NCBI GenBank assembly: GCA_002771215.1
Contig: PCRM01000044.1
Span: 15,713-47,894 of the forward strand
Direction: 5' to 3'
Source of the DNA: Candidatus Nealsonbacteria bacterium CG23_combo_of_CG06-09_8_20_14_all_40_13
GTDB lineage: Bacteria > Patescibacteriota > UBA1384 > UBA12157_A > GCA-002773005
DNA length: 32,182 nt
The notes beneath the pieces are model-generated. The model was not told the DNA's origin. It made no database searches and saw nothing but the letters and a program-made list of their open reading frames with translations. The stretch's first letter is position 1, and each line of letters begins with the position of its first letter. Shown here piece by piece: positions 1-9,214 of the stretch. Position numbers and translations under genes: made by a program.

Positions 1-691
1 TGTTAATGATGTCCGCATTATCAATGGCTTCTGCCATAACGTTGACGGCGTCACGTTTTTTCAGAAATTTCCTTAATTTTTTGGTCTCTTTCCTTTTGAG
101 TCCAAATTGTCTTAATTCATTAAGTTTAATAAACGGTTGGTGATTAAGATTATGAATGGTTAAGACGCTGGCTATTTTATTATAAAAATTATCGCTTTTA
201 ATGCTAGTTTTGAGCCATTTAGGGATTAGACCCATCATCCCATCTTGGCAATGAATAACATCCGGCTGCCAATCAAATGATTTGATTAAATCCAAAGCGA
301 TTTTTGAAAGAATAAAAAATGGATAAGTCTGATTTCTGCCTTGTAAATTGTGATTGTAAACATCGTCTCCTAAAAAAACTTTCGGGGCATCAATTAAATA
401 TATCGGCACAATGGTTTCGGGTATGAATGTTTTCCAAACAGACGCTGTGTGCCATTTTTTATTTGGCAATTCAAATTTTGTGTCTTTAATAATAAGCTCG
501 GACGGATATTTTGCTGTGTCGATGCACTTATACTTCGGCATCACTATCCGAATTTCTATATGGAATTCGCGCGCTAGCTCTTTCGGCAGTTGACCGACAA
601 CATCACCCAATCCGCCCGCTTTAGCAATAGGGGTCAACTCTGAAGTGACAAAGAGCACTTTCAACCTATTTTTATACCTGACTTTTGCCAT
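1..691 (-). CDS. glgA: Glycogen/starch synthase-like glycosyltransferase, N-terminal part (runs off the window start)
   Basis: Own reverse-complement translation from ATG at 691: MAKVRYKNRLKVLFVTSELTPIAKAGGLGDVVGQLPKELAREF...GRNQTYPFFILSKIALDLIKSFDWQPDVIHCQDGMMGL; KxGGLGDV motif and HCxDW-like region. Overlaps the end of the upstream CDS. Confidence 0.8.
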   Translation of the reverse strand, partial: MAKVRYKNRLKVLFVTSELTPIAKAGGLGDVVGQLPKELAREFHIEIRIVMPKYKCIDTAKYPSELIIKDTKFELPNKKWHTASVWKTFIPETIVPIYLIDAPKVFLGDDVYNHNLQGRNQTYPFFILSKIALDLIKSFDWQPDVIHCQDGMMGLIPKWLKTSIKSDNFYNKIASVLTIHNLNHQPFIKLNELRQFGLKRKETKKLRKFLKKRDAVNVMAEAIDNADIIN

Positions 692-1781
692 GCTTTCCCC
701 TCCAATCTTCAATTACCCTTTGATAGACCTTTTCATATCCATCAACCATTTTTTCAATGGGAAAGTTTTCCTCGACGTGTTTTCGGCAAGCCCTTCGCAT
801 TGCTTGATACTGCTCTTCTGGCATTTCGTAGATTCTTTGTACGGCTCCAACCATCCCCTTAATATCATCTGGTTTTACTAAAAATCCATTAACCCCATCT
901 CTGATTAGTTCTGGCATCGCGCCTTTAGCGAAAGCTACCACTGGCGTTCCACAAGCATTTGATTCTGGAACGACCAAACCAAATGGTTCATCCCATAAAA
1001 TAGGATTGATAAAGACCTTAGCTTGACCTAAAATTTTATTTTTTCTTTGGAGATTGATGGGTCCGATAAATTGTGCATAGTTACTTCGTTTCAAGGCCGG
1101 CTGAATAATCTCAGTATAATATTGATTTTCTCTAACAGGCGCGGCGATAGTAATCGGAACTTTTAATTGATCAGCCATCCTTATAGCTAAATCTGCTCCT
1201 TTTACAGGTTTAAATCGTCCAATCCAAACCAACTGATTCTTTTGCCCGCTGGCGACAAAATCAAAATCTTCTAACCTTATTCCATTGTATATACAAGCAG
1301 AAAATTTAATAGGCAGTTCTTTTTGGAAAGCATAACTGACAGAAACATTAAAACTTTTTGTTTCCTCTTTCAATAAATCAGCTATATTAGGATAGTGATT
1401 ATGAAAGGTAACGACAGCGGGACTCCTTGTGGATAATTGAGCTATAAAATAAGGCAAAAGGTCATAACTGACATGCCAATGAATAAGGTCAAATTTATAT
1501 TCTTTCATCAAAGGATCTAAAATGGTTTTATAATATCTCATCCGTTTGCTCAAATCAGCAAGATTATCCACCCCCAAGCCAGCTGCTTTATCAATATTGG
1601 AGATTAATGTAGCTTGGGTGAGAGAATCACCAGAGGCAAATAAAGTAACATCATATCCTCGTTTAAAAAGATTTTCCGTCAAATGACTAATAATAAACTC
1701 TGCTCCTCCATAATCAACAGGAGGCACCCTTACCCAAGTGGGAGCAACTTGAGCAATTTTATATTTTTGAATTCTTTTCAT
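672..1781 (-). CDS. GT4-like glycosyltransferase
   Basis: ORF 672-1880; likely start is M34 (MKRIQKYKIAQVAPTWVRVPPVDYGGAE). C-terminal EPFGLVVPESNACGTPVVAFAKGAMPELI motif. Confidence 0.85.
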   Translation of the reverse strand: MKRIQKYKIAQVAPTWVRVPPVDYGGAEFIISHLTENLFKRGYDVTLFASGDSLTQATLISNIDKAAGLGVDNLADLSKRMRYYKTILDPLMKEYKFDLIHWHVSYDLLPYFIAQLSTRSPAVVTFHNHYPNIADLLKEETKSFNVSVSYAFQKELPIKFSACIYNGIRLEDFDFVASGQKNQLVWIGRFKPVKGADLAIRMADQLKVPITIAAPVRENQYYTEIIQPALKRSNYAQFIGPINLQRKNKILGQAKVFINPILWDEPFGLVVPESNACGTPVVAFAKGAMPELIRDGVNGFLVKPDDIKGMVGAVQRIYEMPEEQYQAMRRACRKHVEENFPIEKMVDGYEKVYQRVIEDWRGKHGKSQV

Positions 1782-2847
1782 TTTTCTCCATAAATAATTT
1801 GAGATAATTGTCAACCATCTTTTCGTCTGAAAATCTCTCCTCCGCCGCTTTACGACAAACTGCTCGGTCAATTTGATCAATTTTTAAAACAGCTTCAATC
1901 ATAGCCTCTAAATCACCCTTTGGGCAGATATAACCTGTAAGACTATCTGTAATAATCTCAGCTGGTGAGCCACAATCATAGGCAATGACTGGCGTCCCGC
2001 AAGCCATCGCCTCAATCATTACCAAGCCAAAGGCTTCCTCCCATTCTACTGGGAAAAGAAGAGCTTGACTTTTTCGAAGCAGTTTTTTCTTTTGAGAATG
2101 ATTTACCTCTCCGACATAAATAATCTTTTTACCATCAATATGAGGTTTAATCTCTTTTGCAAAATATTCTTTGCCCCCCCGGCGGGCAATATCAATCGGG
2201 CCAGCGATAATTAGTTTATAACCAGTTTGCTTAGCAACTCGAATAGCAGTATGGACACCTTTAATCTTAGCCAAGCGTCCTAAAAATAAAAGAGTTTTTT
2301 CCAATGGTTGAGAATTGAAATTAAAATCATTAATCCGAATCCCATGGTAAATGACTTCTGTACAATTCACTTTTGGTGGTAAAGTTTTAGCTTGGGCATT
2401 TGAGATAGGGACATAATAACCATTTTGAGCATATTGCTTGAAAATTCGCCGGTAGTGCTTGTTAGTGTAAGTACCGTGTAATGTGTGAAACACTTTAGAT
2501 TTTAATACCTGAACAACTGGTAATAATGTAAAACCAGCGTGGTTGTGAATAATATCAAAATCAGAGGAACGACGAATAAGTTCACCGATGGCCAGCGAAC
2601 GATAAATTCGTTCTATATCAGGTTGAATCTCGGGATTATCATTGAGGCCCTCATTAATCCCTTTGGGTGAAATCTTTATTATTTCACCAGGTAGTTGACT
2701 ATCCGCCGTGGCAAAGGTTGAAACTTTGTGCCCTCTTTTGTGAAAACCTCTAGCCAACAACTCAATAATTAGTTGTTTAGGTCCATAACCACTGGCTGGA
2801 ATTTTATAATCTGGATATTGAAAAAGAGCAATTTTTAGCTTTTTCAT
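1759..2847 (-). CDS. GT4-like glycosyltransferase
   Basis: ORF 1759-2877; start MKKLKIALFQYPDYKIPASGYGPKQ at 2847 with GGGAGG SD and ATGA overlap with the previous gene; EEAFGLVMIEAMACGTPVIAYDCGSPAEII. Confidence 0.85.
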   Translation of the reverse strand: MKKLKIALFQYPDYKIPASGYGPKQLIIELLARGFHKRGHKVSTFATADSQLPGEIIKISPKGINEGLNDNPEIQPDIERIYRSLAIGELIRRSSDFDIIHNHAGFTLLPVVQVLKSKVFHTLHGTYTNKHYRRIFKQYAQNGYYVPISNAQAKTLPPKVNCTEVIYHGIRINDFNFNSQPLEKTLLFLGRLAKIKGVHTAIRVAKQTGYKLIIAGPIDIARRGGKEYFAKEIKPHIDGKKIIYVGEVNHSQKKKLLRKSQALLFPVEWEEAFGLVMIEAMACGTPVIAYDCGSPAEIITDSLTGYICPKGDLEAMIEAVLKIDQIDRAVCRKAAEERFSDEKMVDNYLKLFMEKNEKNSKI

Positions 2848-3701
2848 TTTTCCTCCCATCCTTCTCTCGAAGCCCATTCTGCTGGCGGCATCTCGCGAGG
2901 TAAAGATTCAATTTTATTTTGTAAATCATCTGGTGAAAGTTCTTCCCAATTATTTAAGCCGTTTTCTGCTAACCAATCTTGCACACCAGGCAGGGCCTTA
3001 ATAATTTGCCTAAATCGCTCGGGAGAAGTAGCGCTTGCTTGAGGCATCCAATAGGCAGGGATTTTTTCTAGTCCCCCCATCCAACGATTTTCTTCCAAGA
3101 GAGTTTTTTGATAATGCTCGTTTTGATTAGGATTAGTGGTCTTTTCAACCCACCTTTGATGATGGGGCGAGCGCATTTTTAAAAGTTCATCAGATGAAAA
3201 TTTAAGACCTGTAGTTAAAAATTTATCTGCGAGCATCTCTACTCGTGCTAAATGAAAACCAGCAGACAAAAAAGCCAAATTTCGATAGGTTTCTGGTTTT
3301 TGATCAATCATTTTTAATACATTAGCAAAATTCTCGATAGTGTTGGTAGATTTATCTTCTAAAATTAAACTTTCTTCTGGCACTTTCATTTTTTTCACTA
3401 AATAATCCCTCATTAGCTCCGCTTCTGACGGATAATCTTCGCCACCAGTTTTACCGCCTGTTAAAACTACTTCTCTAATTTGACCCTTATGAAAAAGTTC
3501 TGCCGCCGCAATACACCTGGCTTTAGCGCCTGTCGGCAATCCCCAGCACTGTTCTTTTTGAACAGGACCCTGGCCAAAAACAATTAAAACATCAAAAGGG
3601 GGCGCTTGCGGGTCTTTTTCAGGCGTTTTGAAAGACTCCTGGCTACTCAAGCCATTTTCTTCTGACTGTTCTTCAGGATAATAATTTGGCACTTCGCCCA
3701 T
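2844..3701 (-). CDS. DUF218 (YdcF/ElyC/SanA-like) protein
   Basis: FDVLIVFGQG...GAKARCIAAAELFHKGQIREVVLTGGKTGGEDYPSEAELMRDYLV...STNTIENFANV is the typical DUF218 pattern. Confidence 0.8.
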   Translation of the reverse strand: MGEVPNYYPEEQSEENGLSSQESFKTPEKDPQAPPFDVLIVFGQGPVQKEQCWGLPTGAKARCIAAAELFHKGQIREVVLTGGKTGGEDYPSEAELMRDYLVKKMKVPEESLILEDKSTNTIENFANVLKMIDQKPETYRNLAFLSAGFHLARVEMLADKFLTTGLKFSSDELLKMRSPHHQRWVEKTTNPNQNEHYQKTLLEENRWMGGLEKIPAYWMPQASATSPERFRQIIKALPGVQDWLAENGLNNWEELSPDDLQNKIESLPREMPPAEWASREGWEEK

Positions 3702-3719
3702 ATTTATTTCCTATAAATT

Positions 3720-4940
3720 TCATTCTACCCAGCCAAAATTAGCGTCAAAAGGAATAATATCGCGTACTCTGTCTTTATATTTCAATGCCTTTTGAAAAAT
3801 GTTAAGTATAGCGTCAGCCGCTTTTTCCCATGTATATTTCTCCTCAATTAATTTACGGCTTCTCTCGCCCATCGTTTGTCTCAATTTTTCATTGGCTAAA
3901 AGCAGATTAACTTTTTCGGCAATTTCTTTAGAAGAGCGCGGCTTAACTAAAAAACCTGTTTTGCCATCTTTAATAACCGAAGGGATGCCGCCTATATTTG
4001 ATGCTACTACCGGAGTGCTACAAGCCATTGCTTCTAGAATTACCAAACCAAGAGCTTCTTTGACTGTTGATGGGACAACTACTACATCTGCTCTCTGATA
4101 GAATTCGCGTAATTCCCTTAAATAGGATTTGTTTAAATATCCCATAAAATGAACATTTTTTAACTTTAACTCTTTCGTTAATTTTTCAAGATCGGTTTTA
4201 TAATCGCCTCCGCCTAAAATATAGACCTCCGCCTTAATTTCTTTGGCTGCGCGGACTAAATATTCGATGCCTTTTTCCTTATCGAGCCTGCCGGCATAAA
4301 TTACCAGTTTTTTGTCGGCAAGATGATATTTTTTATTAACAATGCTAATTTTTTTATCTTTCGGAAATAATTTTAAATCAACACCGGGAAATATGGTGCG
4401 AATTTTGCGCCTTAAGACTTTGCCAAAAATTGATAGTAATCTATTTTTAGTGTCAAAGCTATTTGGCAAAATCTTGCTCGCTCTGATTAATGAATGTCTT
4501 GTTAAAATTTTGATCCTTTTGTCAATGATAGCCGTATTTAAATCCGGCCCGTGCACGCTGACTACAAAAGGTATTTTATAAACTGATTTAATATAATCTG
4601 CAATCCACACCAAGAATGAGGCATGCTGGACGTGGATAATGTCGGGCTTAAATTGATCCACGGCTTGAAGTGTGGTCATCAAATACGGCAAAACATATTG
4701 GGAGAGTTCCTTATTGGTCATATCGGAATATTTTTTCGCTTTGGGATAATCGGGGTGGTTGTGAAAAACGCCGGGGAAAGGTGTCTTTACCTCGTAGATT
4801 TTTATCTTCGGCAGTTTTTTATCCTCGGGGCAAACAATCACCACTTCATTGTGCAACGAAAATTCTTCAGCGATTTTGCGCACATATGTTCCGCTGCCCG
4901 AACCCCACAATGGCGCGCGATGTAAAATTAAAATCTTCAT
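3720..4940 (-). CDS. GT4-like glycosyltransferase
   Basis: MKILILHRAPLWGSGSGTYVRKIAEE...VIYAGRLDKEKGIEYLVRAAKEI...KEALGLVILEAMACSTPVVASNIGGIPSVI. Confidence 0.85.
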   Translation of the reverse strand: MKILILHRAPLWGSGSGTYVRKIAEEFSLHNEVVIVCPEDKKLPKIKIYEVKTPFPGVFHNHPDYPKAKKYSDMTNKELSQYVLPYLMTTLQAVDQFKPDIIHVQHASFLVWIADYIKSVYKIPFVVSVHGPDLNTAIIDKRIKILTRHSLIRASKILPNSFDTKNRLLSIFGKVLRRKIRTIFPGVDLKLFPKDKKISIVNKKYHLADKKLVIYAGRLDKEKGIEYLVRAAKEIKAEVYILGGGDYKTDLEKLTKELKLKNVHFMGYLNKSYLRELREFYQRADVVVVPSTVKEALGLVILEAMACSTPVVASNIGGIPSVIKDGKTGFLVKPRSSKEIAEKVNLLLANEKLRQTMGERSRKLIEEKYTWEKAADAILNIFQKALKYKDRVRDIIPFDANFGWVE

Positions 4941-4996
4941 ATTAATCCTCTGCTAGCCTCTCCTTACAGAATCAGTATGATATTCATTAGCTTATT

Positions 4997-5917
4997 TCAT
5001 GCCTTTTTCAACTCATCTTGATAATACTTGACAGTTTTCTTCAGGCCTACTTCCAAAGTTGTCTGGGGTTCCCAATTTAATTGCCTTGCGGCTTTTTTAT
5101 ACGCTGAAACCAAACAACTTGGATCACCTTTACGCTCTCCTAAATCATTAATGTTGGCCTTTTTGCCTATTACATTAGAAATTAACTTTAAAAGGTCAAT
5201 AATTTTTGTTCCTTTGCCGCTTCCCAAATTGTAGGCCTTTAAGCCCTTAAAATCAAGGGCTAAGATGTGGGCTTTTACTAAATCGTCTATATAAATAAAA
5301 TCTCTTATTTGCTGGCCTTGCCAATACAGCGAAACCGGTTTCTCCTGAATAATTGACTTGATAAAATTTGGTATTACAAGTGTTGTATTTTTGTTTTTTG
5401 CGCCTGGGCCATAAACATTAAAATATCTTAAAGATATGCTTTCGATGTTATAGGAATGATAATACGCGGAAAGCAGATCTTCAAAAATCAATTTAGTTGC
5501 GCCATATGGATTGACCGGGCCTTTGGGACTGTTTTCCGTCACCGGTTTAGATTGCGGTTCATAAATTGCCGCCGAGGAGGAAAAAACAATTTTATTGATT
5601 TTTAATTTTCTGGCGGCTTCTAAAAGATTAATGCCACCCATAATATTTACTTGATAAAAGTTTTCCGGGTTGTTTACAGATTCGCCAGCTTCTGTTTTAG
5701 CGGCAAAATGCATAATTAAATCATGTCCCATCATACTTTTGACAAGCAAATCTCTGTCTCTGATATCCCCTAAAATAAATTTCGCTTTAGGTTCAATTGA
5801 ATCTCTATAGCCAGTTGACAGATTATCGTAGACAGTAACCTGATGCCCTTTTTGTATCAGAGAATTAACTGTTGCAGAACCTATAAATCCCGCCCCGCCA
5901 GTAACAAAAATTTTCAT
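4997..5917 (-). CDS. galE: UDP-glucose 4-epimerase / NAD-dependent epimerase
   Basis: MKIFVTGGAGFIGSATVNSLI N-terminus, YGATK catalytic motif, RYFNVYGPG. Confidence 0.88.
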   Translation of the reverse strand: MKIFVTGGAGFIGSATVNSLIQKGHQVTVYDNLSTGYRDSIEPKAKFILGDIRDRDLLVKSMMGHDLIMHFAAKTEAGESVNNPENFYQVNIMGGINLLEAARKLKINKIVFSSSAAIYEPQSKPVTENSPKGPVNPYGATKLIFEDLLSAYYHSYNIESISLRYFNVYGPGAKNKNTTLVIPNFIKSIIQEKPVSLYWQGQQIRDFIYIDDLVKAHILALDFKGLKAYNLGSGKGTKIIDLLKLISNVIGKKANINDLGERKGDPSCLVSAYKKAARQLNWEPQTTLEVGLKKTVKYYQDELKKA

Positions 5918-5925
5918 AATTAATT

Positions 5926-6906
5926 TTATTCCTTTTTCAAAAACTCTGCGGCTTTTTCAGGAGCAACAATATCAATAACGTTGCCTGAACCAAGTTCGTA
6001 ACCGCCATAATTGGAAAGCCGAGGAGTTATTTCAATATGCCAATGATAAAAGGAGCAGCTTTTCATTGTATTAGGCAGATTATGAATAAAAAAGTTAAAA
6101 GGCGGATCGTTTAGGGTTTTATCCAACATAACAAATACCTTGTTTAAAATTATGGCAAGGTTTTTCAAGACATCTTTGCCCACCTTCTCAAATTGACTCT
6201 CATGCTGTTTAGGTAAAACCCACATTTCAAAAGGAAATCTGGCGGCAAAAAAAGTAAACAAGATAAAATCATCATTTTCTGCCAAAACACGCACTCTTTC
6301 ATGATGCTCGTGCTTAACCATATCGCAAAAAACACAACTTCCATTGGTGTTATAGTAATTTTCAGAGCCATGCAATTCTCTTAAGATATAATTGGGCACA
6401 ATTGAAGAAACAAATAATTGAGCATGGGGGTGATCCAATGTTGCCCCTGATTCTGGACCATGATTATATATCGCCATAGCGTATTCATTAATTTTATCTT
6501 TTTTATAGAAAAGATAACGGTTTTGGAAAACTTCAAATAATTCTTGAGTCAGGCTGGTTGAAAACTGGAAAGGTTCCAAATCGTGATTTTTAATATTAAT
6601 CACCTCATGGCCACCCAAGGCATGTTTAACAAAATAAAAACTATCCTCAACCCGATAACTTTTGGAATCATTGCCATTTATTGATGTTACGAAGGCCGGA
6701 TATTTATTCGGTACAACATAGATATTTTCAGTTTCAGCGTCTTTAATACTATTTTTAAATGCTTCACCGCCGGGACAAAAAGGGCATTTTGATTTGTCTG
6801 ACCGCTTCATTCTTCCACTTCTGATATAATCATCAGGGCGCTGCGCTCTTTCTGGAGCTAATATTAACCATTCTCCTGTAATAATATTTTTTCGAAGTTG
6901 AGGCAT
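5926..6906 (-). CDS. galT: Galactose-1-phosphate uridylyltransferase
   Basis: RKNIITGEWLILAPERAQRP, CPFCPGGE, NHGPESGATLDHPHAQ, FYHWHIEITPR. Confidence 0.9.
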   Translation of the reverse strand: MPQLRKNIITGEWLILAPERAQRPDDYIRSGRMKRSDKSKCPFCPGGEAFKNSIKDAETENIYVVPNKYPAFVTSINGNDSKSYRVEDSFYFVKHALGGHEVINIKNHDLEPFQFSTSLTQELFEVFQNRYLFYKKDKINEYAMAIYNHGPESGATLDHPHAQLFVSSIVPNYILRELHGSENYYNTNGSCVFCDMVKHEHHERVRVLAENDDFILFTFFAARFPFEMWVLPKQHESQFEKVGKDVLKNLAIILNKVFVMLDKTLNDPPFNFFIHNLPNTMKSCSFYHWHIEITPRLSNYGGYELGSGNVIDIVAPEKAAEFLKKE

Positions 6907-6939
6907 TTGTCACTCCTTGCTTGATTTTTTACTATTTTT

Positions 6940-7035
6940 TTTATTATTGAACCATAATACCCCTACGGGGATGAATGGTTCGATAAGAACTTGCCCGAAG
7001 GGATACTTCGCAGCTTGCTGCGAAGTAGTTCATTT
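6940..7035 (-). repeat. REP-like element copy A (two palindromes)
   Basis: TTTATTATTGAACCATAATACCCCTACGGGGATGAATGGTTCGATAAGAACTTGCCCGAAGGGATACTTCGCAGCTTGCTGCGAAGTAGTTCATT; near-identical to 31610-31715. Confidence 0.9.
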
Positions 7036-7559
7036 TTTTTAATTATTTTTGATTTTTTTGAAACATTTATAATTCCCATTATATTTTTCGCGTAACAGAT
7101 AGCGCCTGCCAAAGCATCAGCCGCGTCGTCAGGTTTAGGCACCTCTTTTAATTTTAGTATATTTTTGACACTATTTTGCAATTCTTTTTTATCGGCGCGG
7201 CCGTTTTGGCAAATTGAGCTTTTTACTTGCAAGGGAGCTTGCTCAATAATGTCTAAATTGCATCTTTGGGCTGCCAGCATAACCACCCCCCTGGATTGAG
7301 AAACGCTCATAACCGTTCTTTGGTTCTTAAAGAAAAAAAGCGATTCCAAAGCCATCTTATGTGGTTTATAGCGGTTTATCAAGTACTTTATCTCCTTATA
7401 TATTTTTTCCAGACGCTTTGGCATATAGGAATTGGCTTCTGTTTTAATCACATTATAAGCAATTAATTTAAACTCTGGATTTTTTAATTTAGCATTGTCT
7501 ATTTCGATAATCCCCCAGCCCGTCGATGCCGTGCCCGGATCTATACCTAAAATTCTCAT
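6963..7559 (-). CDS. ruvC: Holliday junction resolvase RuvC (C-terminal tail encoded by a REP-like element)
   Basis: MRILGIDPGTASTGWGIIE...ALESLFFFKNQRTVMSVSQSRGVVMLAA...KPDDAADALAGAICYAK. Confidence 0.92.
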   Translation of the reverse strand: MRILGIDPGTASTGWGIIEIDNAKLKNPEFKLIAYNVIKTEANSYMPKRLEKIYKEIKYLINRYKPHKMALESLFFFKNQRTVMSVSQSRGVVMLAAQRCNLDIIEQAPLQVKSSICQNGRADKKELQNSVKNILKLKEVPKPDDAADALAGAICYAKNIMGIINVSKKSKIIKKNELLRSKLRSIPSGKFLSNHSSP

Positions 7560-8317
7560 TTATATTGTCCCTCTAAAATTTTGTCTTCAATATCAAAATT
7601 GGAGTAAATACTATTTACTTCTTCAATTTCATCTAAAATATCCATAAAATTCAAGATTTGAGTTGCCTTTTGCGCATCGCTTATCTCTATCATATTTTTT
7701 GGTTCCCAAGATAATTTGATTTCTTGAATAATTATATTGGATTGCTCTAAATTTTTTTTGACCTGCTCTAACTCTTTAGGTGGGGTATAAACAGTCAGAT
7801 TACTGTTGTCCTCCACAAAGTCCAAAGCCCCTGCATCAATAATTTTCAAAATCAATTCATCTTTATTGATTTGCTGGTTCGACTCTAAATTAATTATTAA
7901 GACGCCTTTTTGCTCAAATAAATATTTGGCAGCGCCGTTTTCTGCTAATCTTCCCCCAAATTTATTAAGCGTGCTTCTGATTAATGCTGTTGTGCGGTTA
8001 CGATTATCCGTTATAACATTAATTATTATGGCTATACCGGCTGGACCATAGGCCTCATATAAAACCTCCTCAATATTAGCTCCAGTAAGTTTACCCTCAC
8101 CTCTCTGGATTGCGCGTGAAACATTTTCCTTGGGCATATTTAAATGTCTGGCCTGGTCTAATAAAAGACGCAACCTGATGTTTGCACTCATATCAGAGCC
8201 ACCCACCTTGACTGCAGCCGCAATAGCCCCAGCAATTTTAGAAAAAACTTTACCTCGGCGTAAATCAGCCGTCGCCTTTTGATATTTAATTTGGCTCCAC
8301 TTGTTATGACCGGACAT
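7556..8317 (-). CDS. yebC: YebC/PmpR family protein
   Basis: MSGHNKWSQIKYQKATADLRRGKVFSKIAGAIAAAVKVGG...YEAYGPAGIAIIINVITDNRNRT. Confidence 0.92.
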   Translation of the reverse strand: MSGHNKWSQIKYQKATADLRRGKVFSKIAGAIAAAVKVGGSDMSANIRLRLLLDQARHLNMPKENVSRAIQRGEGKLTGANIEEVLYEAYGPAGIAIIINVITDNRNRTTALIRSTLNKFGGRLAENGAAKYLFEQKGVLIINLESNQQINKDELILKIIDAGALDFVEDNSNLTVYTPPKELEQVKKNLEQSNIIIQEIKLSWEPKNMIEISDAQKATQILNFMDILDEIEEVNSIYSNFDIEDKILEGQYK

Positions 8318-8341
8318 TTTCAACCTCGTTTTAATATTATC

Positions 8342-9214
8342 CTACTTTTGTGTTTTTAGCCAGAAATTTTGTCCATTGGTTTCCAGCTCAATATCGCCCT
8401 TTTCATCAGTCCTTAAAACTTTAATATTTTCAAAAAACTTTAAAAGTTGAGGCGAAGGATGGCCAAACTGATTATTTTTGCCAACTGAAATAATTACTAA
8501 CTCCGGTGAAACCTTATTAAAAAAACTGCTGCTTAAACCATTTTTACTCCCATGATGAGGAACTTTCAAGACATTTGAAGCAAGATTATTGCCGTATTTT
8601 TGCGCCAGCTGGTCTAAGATGCTCTTTTCAGCATCACCGGGAAAAATTACTGTAAATTTATCATATTTAAGCTGACTGACTATCGAAGTGTTATTTAAAT
8701 TATCTACTTGAGCTACTGGTTTATCGGGATATAAAATATCAAGTTCAACATTATTTTCCAAGCTTATCTTCTCGCCTGTTTTAGCCATTGAAGTAGGAAT
8801 GTTTTTATCTTTTATCTGCTTTAAAAACTCAAGATACTCTAAAGTCGTGTGAACCGCATCGGTCATTAGAATGCTCTTAACATGGTAGCTTTTAATAACA
8901 TCAATTAAACCAGAAAGATGGTCCGAATGAGGGTGGGTTAAGAGCATATACTCAATGTCTTTATCATAAAAAGGCATTGCCCGACCCAGTTTTGACAGAA
9001 TTTTATTATCCGGTCCGCCGTCAATCAAAATTTGTGTGCTTTTTTGTTGAACCAAAATCGCATCGCCTTGACCAACATCAAAGAAAAATATATGCAGATT
9101 TGAATTCGGCTTCTGAAAAAAAACAGTCCACACAAAAATTACTGTTACTAAAAGAACTAAAATTGTTAGACGACCAAACTTATCCGATTTAATAGCTTTT
9201 CTAATTTTGTTCAT
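8342..9214 (-). CDS. MBL-fold hydrolase, ComEC C-terminal-domain-like
   Basis: IFFFDVGQGDAILVQQKSTQILIDGGPD...LLTHPHSDHLSGL...LKVPHHGSKNGLSSSFF; overlaps comEC by 14 nt. Confidence 0.88.
   Translation of the reverse strand: MNKIRKAIKSDKFGRLTILVLLVTVIFVWTVFFQKPNSNLHIFFFDVGQGDAILVQQKSTQILIDGGPDNKILSKLGRAMPFYDKDIEYMLLTHPHSDHLSGLIDVIKSYHVKSILMTDAVHTTLEYLEFLKQIKDKNIPTSMAKTGEKISLENNVELDILYPDKPVAQVDNLNNTSIVSQLKYDKFTVIFPGDAEKSILDQLAQKYGNNLASNVLKVPHHGSKNGLSSSFFNKVSPELVIISVGKNNQFGHPSPQLLKFFENIKVLRTDEKGDIELETNGQNFWLKTQK

Noticed and set aside
3799-4945. Plus-strand ORFs at 3799-4098, 4342-4581, 4623-4925 and 4670-4945
   Set aside because: Antisense to a clear GT4 glycosyltransferase; no SD or family signature. 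The same reasoning applies to other antisense ORFs opposite dnaK, dnaB, dnaX, pilB and pilM.
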